The notes below the pieces were generated by a model, which did not search any database, had not been told where the DNA came from, and worked only from the letters and a program-made list of their open reading frames with translations. This document shows, piece after piece, positions 44,114 to 54,990 of a stretch of 64,000 bases of DNA. The DNA comes from Isoetes taiwanensis (lineage: Eukaryota > Streptophyta > Lycopodiopsida > Isoetales > Isoetaceae). The stretch covers positions 5,463,835-5,527,834 of the forward strand of contig JAJEKV010000032.1 in the NCBI GenBank assembly GCA_021234155.1. Direction: 5' to 3'. Made by a program: the position numbers and the translations under genes. Numbering within the stretch: the first letter of the stretch is position 1; each line of letters begins with the position of its first letter.

Positions 44114-47100
44114 CTAGTAATGGTGCCCAGCGTTGCTGGGCATAAGTTAGGAGCTTGTAAATGTTTTGGCTGAAATGAGAAAAACATGTACTAATAATCC
44201 AACTTTTGTAGTTTTTATAACCAAACCCCGCATTATTGGGCTACGCTTGGACCCTATCAATGAAACAAATGCAATGGAAACGTAGTGGGAACATGTAAAG
44301 GATTTTTAACATTAGAAAAGAATTGATAATGATCACTCAAAAATACTACCTTCATAAAAATGTGTGTTATGGGATTGTATATCTATGCAAAATTTTAAAT
44401 GTCTAAATTACGCACTATTATACACACTATTACGCACAGCCTATTACACATATAGTGCGTAATGGGGTGTGCATAATAGGGTGTGATATGGATAAGGTGC
44501 CATGTTGGATGGGCTTTTCATTGTTCTAACACATGGATTGTGTGATAGCTCGGGATGATTCTTATTATGTTGCATTTTAAGGTATAAACCTTTATTTCAT
44601 CCCCCCCCCTTTTTTTAAGTTGGAACTCTCAATGAATTTGCTGGATATTTAAACAATACTATTATGAATAAATTATGACGCCCAACATTTGGCGTAAGTT
44701 TGAAACTTATAGATATTGCAAAAGGTGAGCATGCATTGATGTTGTTAGAAAGGATATGGCATATTTCTTCTCATGTGAAAGTGCTGGTGCTTAGAAAATA
44801 TTTTTTTCTCATATGATGACGGTCCTTAAATATGGTAATATCTTAAACTCAAGGCGAATAGGAAGGAATAAGTTTAGTTGCAAATTTTCTTAGTTAGTTA
44901 TAAAATAGATAATTCATTTGCCTAAGAGCCTGCATGTCTCTTATCTTAGAGCCTATATGCCGCTTATCTTAGAGCCTATATGCCCCCTATTTGTTACCTT
45001 TGAAATGAATTATTAATCCTAGAGATTTGCCATTCCTTGTTTTTGTAGTTCCTTGAAGAAGTGCATGCAAGGGGTTAAAGGTGGTTGTCCATTCTAATGC
45101 ATTTATGTAGAGAATAACATCAACATTAAAAAATATACAATTCTTGTTGAAACGATCTCTTGGTAGTCCATAACAACTGCACTGTGCATTGCATAATTCT
45201 AACAAAATCAAACTTTAATCACTGGTATACTAACATAATCGCAAGTTCTACCGTACACTTGAGAACTGCATTGGAACATATGTCCCCTTGCAATCTTTTA
45301 TCATAATAGGCGGGGCTTTTTTTGTGAATGCGGTTTCCATTCGGTTAACCCAACATAATAGCCCAACATAAGAATGATAAGAATAAAAATATTTAGACAA
45401 AGTTGGCAAAGTTGACACACTATCGCCCCTTAATCTTCTTCTATTTGATATGAGGTATAAAAAAGGCAACCACAATTAGTCCTTCACCTTCATGTCGGAA
45501 CTTTCACCTTTGGACTGTACTAAGAAAAATGTAAACATAAATAGAAGAAACGAACTCCGGTAGCAAGCGGATGTGTTGAGTTTTACGCATAGGCATGTCA
45601 AGTTTCAAAATTCACTTGAAATATTAGAAGCTGAACTATAAAGAAATTGAGATAGCCATCATGCACATGACAATAGAATGACGGTGCAAGATTCAAATCA
45701 ACCTTATTGGATCTCGGGAAAATGCTTTTATAAATCTGAGAGAAAGATGATTGCTTTAACATTTTTTAGAAGCTTTCAAACTGCAACTTATATATTGCAT
45801 TTTTACAAAGCTTGCAAGCGCCTAATTATATGTTGAACTGTCCTAATAAGTGTCTTTCTATGCCTCCTTTCAATTATTCCTTGCAAGCCACTGCTCATGT
45901 GAATGTATTGAAGCGATGAAACAGACATGCAATGCACATTCATATAAAAGCTGAAGCAATTCAGGGGCCTTCACCTTGCCATGCAATGACTATTGTAATT
46001 TAGCATGTTCAGATTTTGAAGATGGATGGAGCATGCGCATGACCATCGAGCAGGTTCTAATTGCTAAGCTGGTTTCTTTGCAAGAAGCTTGACAAAGCCA
46101 TGCCATGCCATGACCAATAATAATGGTGGGAGATTTCAGCTGTCATATCTTTAAATGTGTGGTGCTTGCTTCTAATGTTGTAATCATTCTTTTAATGCAT
46201 CTAAAAACCAAACCTGTGCGACCGCCAATGACCAAGTACTCCAATGTAACTCCAATGAGTGGCCAAGCTATAGCGCCTCTTTCCAATCTGCAAAAAAGCG
46301 GTCGCGAGAATCTAAGAAGCTAACAACGCACCATAAACCTTAAAGAAATAGAGATCTATTCTCAAGCACCTGAAACATTAAGTGTTTTCGACAAATCTTG
46401 ACAAATCTCTATGCCGCTCCACCAATCACATAGGGGTGTGTCCACGTTAGGGATTTTGTCTACATGAACCATAATTTACCTTTTTTTAATCAATGGTCTC
46501 TTCTCTGGGTCTAGTAATACCAGCGGATCTACCTCATACCAATAAAGTTCTTATTTATCTCCATCCACCACGGGTAATTTGCAAATTTAGTGCAACAAAA
46601 CTTGGTTCTCAATCAACTCTGAATGCTACTTTTAAATACCAAAAAATATAAGAGAAAATAGAGCACCTTATCAAGTTTTTCTTTGCATTAGATCCGACTA
46701 CCTCTTCTTCAAATGCTTGCCGTCAAAAAACTTCCTTGGTTTCTTTCCTTTCAATTTAATTCCGAGGGTCAAAAGCGAAAGTCGGCCGATAGACTCAGCG
46801 ATTGATTTTAGGCTTTGTTCGGGACCGGCTCTTGATCGGGGTAACTCCAGGACCTCTTGTTTCTTGCATCTCCTTAGAAGTCTTGGGATTGATTAGTGTC
46901 TTACGGAAAGTTTGTGAAAATCCGGTAGCAATAATTGTAACGTGAACTTCACCATCATTATCTTTCATCAACAACAGCACCAAATATAATATTTGATGAG
47001 GGATCTGCGATCCGGTTACAACCTAGTAAAGTGGAAAAAAAGCAAATGCCATAAGAAAAAAGCGGTTGTAACTTCGTGAAGCGATTTGTAAATCCTAGTT

Positions 47101-48672
47101 CTAATCATCATGAAGTATAATTTTAATGGGAAAAGCACACGAGAAGCCACGGTAACCTCCTGCGAGTAAGATCTCTCCCACCAATAATATTATAAACCAC
47201 ACCGGTTGCTCGTTCAATTGATCTTTTCGATAAGAGGTGCGGATGTTGCTATTTGGGCTGCTTCTTCTGCCCGTTCTTCCCGATGCGAGCCTACACCTAA
47301 CATTGTTGTGCGAGTTTGTCATTATTGCCCGACATCACGCAAAGTCTACATTTACCAAACACGGAATGCGCAAATAGAAATTTCTTACTACGATTGTATT
47401 ATAGAAATATGACCTAGGAAGCCCGATGTTATCCGACCATCTAAGCGATTGCCCAATCGATCGATAGCAATGCAAAATCTAGGATATAAGATAGTGGAAG
47501 GCTGGTTACATACAATAATGATATCGAAATTCCACGGGCCGCGTCGTGAAAGCACATCATCTACAAGAAGGAAGGCTGTTTGTAAAGAGTGCGTTCTTGC
47601 ACAACATCCAACACCTATCATTTGGAATAACAATGAGGGTATCAACACTTTTTTAAGCAATTGTTCAATTGCCTCAAAGAGCATGCAAATGCAATTCTTG
47701 ATGATGTCACTTTTTGTGTAAAAGCTCCAAAGTGAGAAATATAATTCACTGCTGAGCTCTCCAGGGACCTTGAAGGTGAAGGGATAAGTAACAACTCAAT
47801 TGTCGGTGGCCTATCTCCTTAGATAGGCGTGCCACTGCTTGGCGTTGCACCCGGATCTGTACCTCCTCCCATACCCATTTGTTATAAACACCCGGATCTG
47901 AATCAGCCCACGACCTCCTTAATTAAATCTTGACTCTCCTCTGCGGCTTGTTCACCAAGATCGAGATTTCCACATGTGCGAGGGGCGGAAAGAAACTAAC
48001 CTAGCAATCTGGTTCCCTCACAATTGAGCCTTTATTTTTCATTCTTTTGGGAAAAATGAGGCATGATCTATGCCATGATCTGTAACCCTTATATGCATGG
48101 GCTTTGCTTTTCCATGCCAATCTAAAACCCATTATCCAGGCGGGATCATTCGAGAGACCAATTCAAATCCTTAAAATACCGGTTACCTTATAGAACACCG
48201 CACGAGATTTCTACAACATGCACGGGATCCGGCAGCCCAAAACTTCGAATTTGCCCACATTGTGACCACAGGGCATCTATGAATATCTAGAGGCACATGT
48301 GAATCTGAGACACTGTTGAACAATGGGCCTTATCTTTGAGTTAGAGTATTTTATTTTTAAACCGGGTGTCCATCACTAACCGGGGCTTGTCGTACTATAT
48401 CGATTAACACGGAATCGACTTATTAGAATTGCTAGCTTTGAAAGTGAAGTTAGAATCCAAATTATCCGCTATAGAAGAAGACATTGAGAGGAAAAGTGAA
48501 ATACCGAACTTCGGGCCCCGGTTCATCATTTGAGAATACGATTTTTCGCGAACCCTAAAAAAAACTCAAAACTTTGTGACGTGGCATCATCATTGCCATT
48601 GGTTTGGTCGAATCTGGGCCGTTAAAATTAGGGCTGGGTCCAACACTTACACAATAACATTATAATATAAGA
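44114..48672 (-). mobile_element. Helitron 2 (4,559 bp) with captured FtsZ sequence
   Basis: The minus-strand 3' end has the hairpin (44125-44141) and CTAG (44114-44117 on plus). The 5' end is TCTTATATTATAATGTTATT (48653-48672), nearly identical to Helitron 1. Host bases are A (44113) and T (48673). The 5' subterminal block 'gggctgggtccaacacttac' is at 48631-48650. It carries FtsZ exons on the same strand (46795-47690). It has a 24-bp tandem repeat 'ttatcttagagcctatatgcc' (44940-44990). No Rep/helicase is present. Confidence 0.87.
46795..47690 (-). pseudogene. ftsZ: Captured ftsZ gene fragment in Helitron 2
   Basis: FtsZ is the tubulin-like GTPase that forms the division ring; in plants it acts in plastid division. 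Minus-strand pieces in order: FEAIEQLLKK, then a shifted stretch near 47610-47650. TAFLLVDDVLSRRG and DIIIV (about 47520-47590) match AFLLADDVLRQGVQGISDII. After an intron-like gap come LVNVDFA...RAIMTNS (47320-47370), then RAEEAAQIATSAPLIEK and ERATGVVYNIIGGRDLT (47175-47290). Finally GEVHVTIIATGFSQTFRKTL (46905-46960) and a short tail to the stop at 46795. The N-terminal GTPase half is not recognised. Frameshifts and altered codons show it is dead. The intron-like gap suggests capture from genomic DNA rather than from mRNA. Confidence 0.8.
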
Positions 48673-48723
48673 TATTGAAATTCTTAGCACATAGATTACA
48701 ATGAAAGTTAATTTAAAATACTG

Positions 48724-48741
48724 TATGTATAAATTTATACG
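48724..48741. repeat. AT palindrome at the gene's 3' end
   Basis: GTATAAATTTATAC overlaps the last codons and stop region of the minus-strand gene (residues Y-K-F-I-H), the only copy in coding sequence. Confidence 0.85.
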
Positions 48742-49484
48742 GGAGGCGGCTCTTCCCAGTCCACAGGACTCTCGTACCCCTTAGGATCTGTCTCTTGCGA
48801 GGTTTTAATAGCGAGGCGCTTTCTCCGATTCCAATGGTACAGTGCAGTGCCGTTTCGGGCTCAGGCACCACAGGCTCCAGATCGACAAACTCCACCTCCT
48901 CATCTCTTCTTCCCGTAAGTGGAGGCTGGATTTCTGTATATGTGCCTTTCATATCGCCAGCACCGTTTTTTGCTCCTAGTTCCTCCTCGTTTTCATCAGG
49001 AAAGGATTCACAAGAGCTTATCCTGGTCCTGATGAAACTTATTTTGTCCTGGTCTATGTCGACGGAGACAACATTGCGCCCTTGCTTAAGGGCGCAAACT
49101 GCTGTGGTGCCTGAGCCTGAAAATGCATCTAGAATCCAGTCTCCTGGGCACGAAAACCACTGAATTAAATTATTAATTAGCCGCTGTGGCTTCTGATAAT
49201 GAGATACCGCAGCTCCTTGTCGTTGTGGGTCTCTCAATTTTTATAGAACAGCCGGAAACTGAAAGGCGTTGCAGGGTGGAGTCTTTTCATTCTGCGTGTT
49301 GAAATGAACCATGGTTTTCTTGGCGTCCGCGCTGTAAAAACCAATATGGAAATGTTCAAAGCAGCTTACTAAGCGCGGACCACCACCATGTCCTTTGACA
49401 TTTGTTTTTAGCCTGCCAAACAAAAAAGCAATTAAACATTGGCAGAAAGAAAACGAACAAAATAAGTTAGTTAAGTGGTGTGGC

Positions 49485-49560
49485 GGTATAAATTTATACC
49501 ACCATTGCCTTGCTGTATAAATTTATACCACGAGGCGACTGTGGTATAAATTTATATCGT
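49485..49560. repeat. AT palindrome cluster, three copies, in intron 6
   Basis: Three copies of (G)GTATAAATTTATA(C/T)C inside the intron at 49413-49601, spaced about 25-30 bases, with gtgg/ccac arms extending some of them. Confidence 0.9.
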
Positions 49561-50635
49561 GGTGTTAAAGTAAATACAAAAGCAAGAAATTCAAAGCTTA
49601 CCATACGCGGTTTTGGGCCAGCGTTCTGAGCGACTCCCAATGGCTTTAGCACCGACATCGTCTGCAGGTCAGAATGAAAAATGATGACCCTCCAGTTTTC
49701 AGATGTCGTGACTTCTTTTAGGCCATCCAAAAAAGAACGGACTTGCACGTGAGTAAAAGCCTCCTCGTCAAAAGTGCTATCCTTGATTTTGAAGCCATAA
49801 GGAATATCTGCAATGCATAACGTAAAGTTTTGTTTGTCTAGAAGAGTCCCGACCTCGTCCGGTCACCACGAACAACCCCATGACCGGACGTCCCCGACCA
49901 AATGTAGTAAATCTCTTAAGTAGTGTCAAAAGCGCTAGTGCCGACTTGCTTTCCTTGCTCAATTGCTTTCAATCTCGCCTCTCCTCCTTGGACCTACGAA
50001 CCAGGTTTAAAAATCCTGTTGGTAGGCCTTTCTTCTTATTCTGTAAGAAAAGTGTGAGACAAAGGCACAAAAACAAAAAGTATTTTCTGCACAACTTACC
50101 CAGCCACTGAAGTTAACAGCGTGCTCTCTGATAATAGTATCTGTAGTAGAGGTTGGATATAAAGCCTTGCACTCCTCCCAGTCCTCCAGGTTTAGTTGCT
50201 TCATTAATTCACGGCGGTGACAATGTCTTTCCATTGCGGAGGGAAAAAATGTGATCAGACAAAATTAGGAAAAAAAGAACACGACATAAGAAATGTGGCT
50301 TACGTCTTAGCTTCTTTGGCCATTTCGTCGAGAGTGAATTCTTTGGCCACAACTTTTTCTAGAAGTCTTACAAAAATTTCTTTGCTTTTCAAACCCTGTA
50401 GCTGCGTCCAGGGTACAATGCTCATGTTTTTTTGTTTTGCCTCACCATTTTTTTTTGGTTTTTTTTCGGCAGAGCTAGATTGTTCTTTCAGCTCACAATC
50501 TTCGAACATACAAAATATTCTTTCTTGAAGATCCCACACCTGTTAACGATCGAACACAAGTATTTTAGTGTTGAATGGCGAACAAGCGTTTGTTGTGAAG
50601 TCTACTATTTAATTGCACACGGAAGACCAGCCACG

Positions 50636-50795
50636 GTATAAATTTATACCGTGACCAGGCACAGTATAAATTTATACCGTGCCTGGTCACGGTATACCGT
50701 GCCTGGTGATGGTATAAATTTATACTGTACCGTGCCTAGTGACGGTATAAATTTAAACTGTGACCAGGGACGGTATAAATTTATACCGTGGCTAG
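50636..50795. repeat. AT palindrome cluster, five copies plus a short form, in intron 3
   Basis: CACGGTATAAATTTATACCG and relatives, separated by tgaccaggca/tgcctggtca spacers that are themselves inverted, so that longer cruciforms are possible. A shortened copy CGGTATACCG lies at 50690-50700. All lie in the intron 50540-50890. Confidence 0.9.
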
Positions 50796-51878
50796 TCTTC
50801 CTTGGTACGCATTTACAAAGTTCGATGTTAATATACAAACTCAGCTATGCTAAGCATACTACAAAGAACTAAATTAAAGCTTTTACTTATTTGACCATCT
50901 CTGAATGCAAGCTGGAAGTAATTGTCGTACTGCTTCACAGCCATTATGGGCTTCTTATCTGAATCATAGCTGAGGTAGCACTCTGTGACACAAGCTTCTC
51001 GAAGTTCTTGGAGCTTGTTCTTTTGTTTTTTGAAGTCCTCCCCATGCACTTGCTTGAACTCTACGTATTCCCGGTGCATGAAGCGGATCTTGTCTATAAG
51101 ACTCATTTTTAGTCTGAAGTCATTGTCGAGATTATGACTCACGGCAATGACCTTTGCTTCCTCGTCAGTGACTCCAACGTAGATATGTGCTTCTACGCTC
51201 TTCCAAACTTCGTTATGGGATTCTTCTTTTGAAAGTTCCTTCCTTGCTTTGTAACTATGTGTGCCTCCAAGTACAAAATATTTGTAATCCTCGAAGTTAG
51301 CCTTTTTATAATCTTTTAGTTGGTTGCACTGACTCCTGTCAACCATCACAACTAGAGGCGACACATGGGCATGAGGATTCCTTCTCATTATTTGCTTCAG
51401 TATAGCCACATGTGCCGCGTACAGCTTCCGGACCTGTAGCACTCTGACCCCATCTTCATTTTTAGGTGGCCTCTTAATAGTGCTCAATGTCAAAGAAATA
51501 GTTTGCTTAAGCAGTTTAGTGTCATTAACCCGTTTTAGAATAGCACTTGACTTATCTGTGGGCTTCACAACAATATCTGCACCCGGAGCCTTCTGAAGGG
51601 CTTCAGCAGACTCCTCTATAGTCAATGCCTTTGTGGTTCTAGTCTTTTTTTTGGTGGGAGGCTGTGTATCTACTACCAGGGAATGCTTCCTACCCTTTCC
51701 CTTTGGTATTACTATTTCCTCCTCTTCCTCTTCTTCTTCTACTTCCTCATCTGTTTCTTCCTCTTCGATATTAGTGGGGTACCACAGACCTTTGACCAAC
51801 ACCTTTTCATCGCAAAGCACCACTGACATCAAAATGTCCACTATATCCTGTAATGCAGGGTTAAGTTAGGAGGATGAC

Positions 51879-51896
51879 GGTATAAATTTATACGTA
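51879..51896. repeat. AT palindrome in the 70-bp intron 2
   Basis: A single GGTATAAATTTATAC in an intron of only 70 bp (51848-51917), which has normal GTAAGT and CAG ends. Confidence 0.85.
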
Positions 51897-52517
51897 AAGC
51901 CACTAAGAATAACTTACATAGCCGCCCTTGTAATTTTCAGATATGTACTCATGCATGTCTTTGGGCTTGCACATGCTTAATCTAAGCATTTTACTATTTA
52001 GAACATAGAAGACTTCCCCATTGTCATGCATGCACTTCATTAAAAGTTCTTCTTCGTTTTCTGTAGCAATCAGGTTTATAATTTCACCGGCAGGATAATA
52101 ATCATCGGCCTTGTACTTGCCCTTCCCTGATTGATGGCACAAGTACAGGTACGCATCAGTTGGTTTGCTCTCTCTTGCGCCCCTGTGGACCACGTCTGGT
52201 CTTTTAGTTCGTACGTCTGTGGCTCTATTGGTGCAGCCTTTGAAGATTGGCCTGAAGATTGGCCTTTCTGTACAAATTTTATCCTTGGGCCAGGACTGTG
52301 CGTTAAAAAACCATTTTTTCGTAAGAAACAGAACATTTTTCGACTTTTTGACACACAAAAACAGTAAAAACAGAGGCTAAAAGGGCATAAAATCCACAAT
52401 AAATTAACACTTTTTTTTTGTCTTATTTAAGCTTAAAACACAACAATATTACTAAAATATTAAAGGTTCGGATCCATTCTTTAAGCACTAGACACCAAGA
52501 TTCCGAAACAATTTTGA

Positions 52518-52644
52518 AACAGTATAAATTTATACGCCCCGAGCAAGAGCGGTATAAATTTATACCGAGATGGCTCTGGATCGATATAAATTTATACGCC
52601 CCGTGCTCGAGCGGTATAAATTTATACCGCAAGTGTTCTTGAAC
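52518..52644. repeat. AT palindrome cluster, left arm of a large inverted repeat in intron 1
   Basis: Four palindromes with spacers 'gagatggctctggatc', 'gccccgtgctcgagc' and 'caagtgttcttgaac'. The spacers recur in inverse order at 54400-54535, making an inverted repeat now separated by solo LTR 2. Confidence 0.88.
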
Positions 52645-54290
52645 TGTGACGCTCCCTGCTAAACATACGGTGCCCGACCGTACACTCGGCAGGAAATCCC
52701 CCGTCCGGCTCAACAACCGCACAGGCCCTCCGTCTATCCCGCACTCTGGGAACTCCGTAGTGCGGGAAGGGGACACGAAGGTGTCTTCGCGCCCTTCCCC
52801 TATGGGCTCCTATCACAGCGGAAGCATAAACACGTCAGAACTAGCAAAGCAATACAATACAATATGCTACCTCGAGGGTAGCTCAACCGCACATCCACAG
52901 ATGCAAAGAACATGATCATATACCATAAAACATGAGAGCTCCTACCCGTGGCTCAGACACATAGGGAAGTCGACTTACTGGATAGGCCTCAAGATAGAGC
53001 AGACCGAGTCATAACAATGGCGGGGCTGGCATAAGACAATGGCTAGGGTTGACCACTCCATCCGCCCCTCCTGTGCATACTTTGCAGATGGGCTAGACCA
53101 AGCTGTGGCATGACTCTAACCTTCCGGATACGCAATCCCATGGCATCACCCATCGGGACTACTCCAGGTTGCATCTCCTTGGTCCGACGAGGTAGGAAGG
53201 GTTGCATCTCCCCTTCCCGGGGTCTAGAGGCTCCACGGGCGGCTAGAGAATCGTGGCGACACACGATTCGTACCCGACTGAACCCCCCAAAACAAGAGCC
53301 AAGCTGACACTTGCAACTCTTGAGAGGCAGGGCGACACCATTGCTTCAGGAGGTGTCGGACCCATGCTCGGCCCACACGAAGTGACCGACTATAAGCCTA
53401 GCCCACTATGGGATCCCCCGAAGCCCCCACTCGGCAGGGATCCACCCTCCATCTTGCCTCTAGCCCCGTTATGTGGTGCTGAGTCACATCATAGCCTCCA
53501 TAGCCCGGTGGGTTCCTATGCACAGGCCGCAACTAATAGGAACTAAAGGGTCTACACTAGGAGCATACTACATATGGCCCTAGGTCTCTACCCCCCTTCC
53601 CCATACAAGAGGAGCAACATGATCAACCAATATCACATACATCACATCATGATCAATATCACATCATAGGAACATCTTAACCTAATCATACATAACTAAC
53701 AGTTAGGGTTCCTTGATTAGGGTGCAAGATGTTCAACGAAGGATCTAGGGTGGCTCTACTCTAGATACGAATCACTAACCCATCTGGAGGGCTAACTTCC
53801 AGATGGACTAACATGAACTCTACTCAACCTACCTCCTCCAGAAGCGCTTCCTCCCATTCCTGGCGTCTCCATGCTCCTAGACGTGGTTCGAAGGCTTGCT
53901 CCCTCTACGATCATACACACCTTCCGTGGGTTTTGCTCCGAGGCTAGGCTATGACGAACGGTGCTCGAAACGGGGTTTCGGGCACGTGGATGAGAGTTCA
54001 GGTGCTAGGTCAGGGAAAAGGGTCTAGGGTTATGGTTAGAGCTCATATAGGTGTGGGTCCACATGGGATGCCACGTGGCACCACTAAGATGAGGCCGTGT
54101 GGCGGTTTCCCAATAGGATAAGGCCATGTGGAAATGGGCCTTATCCTAAGGTTATCTAAGTTAAACAATTAACTTAGATGTGCACCCCTTGCCACTTATC
54201 CGAGGCATACAAGGCTATCTAGGTAGACTTGTATGGTGACGGGTCCAGGAATATACGTATTTATGGCGTATATTCCCTTGGAACGTCACA
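52645..54290 (-). mobile_element. Solo LTR 2 (1,646 bp) inserted in the palindrome cluster
   Basis: The ends are TGTGACGCTCC and GGAACGTCACA, with target duplication TGAAC at 52640-52644 and 54291-54295. It is close in sequence to solo LTR 1 over its whole length, and distinctly more similar to it than to the LTR at 9781. It interrupts a 32-bp tandem unit ('caagtgttcttgaac' plus palindrome), which reads through perfectly when the LTR is removed. Confidence 0.93.
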
Positions 54291-54535
54291 TGAACGGTAT
54301 AAATTTATACCGCAAGTGTTCTTGAACGGTATAAATTTATACCGCAAGTGTTCTTGAACGGTATAAATTTATACCGCTCGTGCTCTAGCGGTATAAATTT
54401 ATACCGCTATAGAACACTTGCGGTATAAATTTATCTGGGTGTGTTCTGAGCGGTATAAATTTATACCGCCGAACCAGTATAAATTTATACCGATCCAGAG
54501 CCATCTCGATATAAATTTATACCGTGGGGGCTTAC
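54291..54535. repeat. AT palindrome cluster, eight copies, in intron 1
   Basis: Three consecutive 32-bp units (palindrome + caagtgttcttgaac type spacer), then further palindromes with inverted spacers ending 'gatccagagccatctcgatataaa'. Together with 52518-52644 it forms a broken inverted repeat in the first intron of the minus-strand gene. Confidence 0.9.
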
Positions 54536-54764
54536 ACTCTAACAGATTAAAACAAAAGAGAAACTAAAATAGTACGGAAAGTAGACTTACGTGGCCATGA
54601 CCGTATGGACTAGCGTATAGACGTTCCGGAGAGCAAATAAGAAGGGGTATATAAAGGATCGGACCCTTGGCCGACTCGAAGCCGCCAGATATGGAAAATA
54701 GGGTTGGCCGGCTGTAGGGCTTAAGTACCCCTGCTAAGTGCCGTTTTGTATAGCCTTTCTCCAT

Positions 54765-54990
54765 AAAGTTTCCAATACAAGTGTCTGTGAGTTTTCGTAT
54801 AAATTTATACCGTTTCTGTTCTATGTTGCCCTCCTCTGTATAAATTTATACCATCTCCGTATAAATTTATCTTGTCTATGCCGCCAAAGAGTTTCCTTCC
54901 ACGTATAAATTTATACCATCTCACGTATAAATTTATCACCGCCGTTCTTCCGTCGGTATAAATTTATACTGGTCAGACGCTAACTTTAGT
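54765..54990. promoter_or_regulatory. 226-bp bidirectional promoter region with six TATA-bearing palindromes
   Basis: It lies between the minus-strand ATG at 54764 and the plus-strand ATG at 54991. It holds six copies of GTATAAATTTAT(AC) at about 54798, 54838, 54857, 54902, 54923 and 54955. Because the palindrome contains TATAAAT on both strands, each copy is a TATA-box candidate in either direction. That it drives both genes is inference from position. Confidence 0.6.

Larger units (their letters stand above)
48713..54764 (-). pseudogene. ParB-like/DNA methyltransferase gene, seven exons, minus strand (probably decayed)
   Basis: Exons inferred from splice sites and the plus paralogue: 54591-54764, 51918-52295, 50891-51847, 50304-50539, 50100-50226, 49602-50040, 48713-49412. 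Exon 3 has an acidic run, a basic KGKGRKHS segment and a ParB/sulfiredoxin-fold-like domain: VRVLQVRKLYAAHVAILKQI, VMVDR, YKYFVLGGTHSYKARKEL and AHIYVGVTDEEAKVIAVSHN. Exon 6 has LCIADIPYGFK (motif IV, D-I-P-Y); exon 7 has GDWILDAFSGSGTTAVCAL and NVVSVDID (motifs I and II). Motif IV before motif I is the beta-class order of N6-adenine/N4-cytosine methyltransferases. Damage: two frameshifts in exon 6 (near 49977 and 49840-49900), one in-frame TAA near 49240, and intron 3 donor ATAAGT instead of GTAAGT. A solo LTR lies in intron 1. Target base and activity are unknown. Confidence 0.75.

Noticed and set aside
50636-50795. Regularly spaced palindromic repeats resembling a CRISPR array
   Set aside because: Spacers are few, repeated and inverted rather than unique, the genome is eukaryotic, and no cas genes are present.
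48713-54970. Recurring YKFIP/INLY peptide repeats in small ORFs
   Set aside because: These are translations of the GTATAAATTTATAC palindrome and its spacers, not protein repeats.
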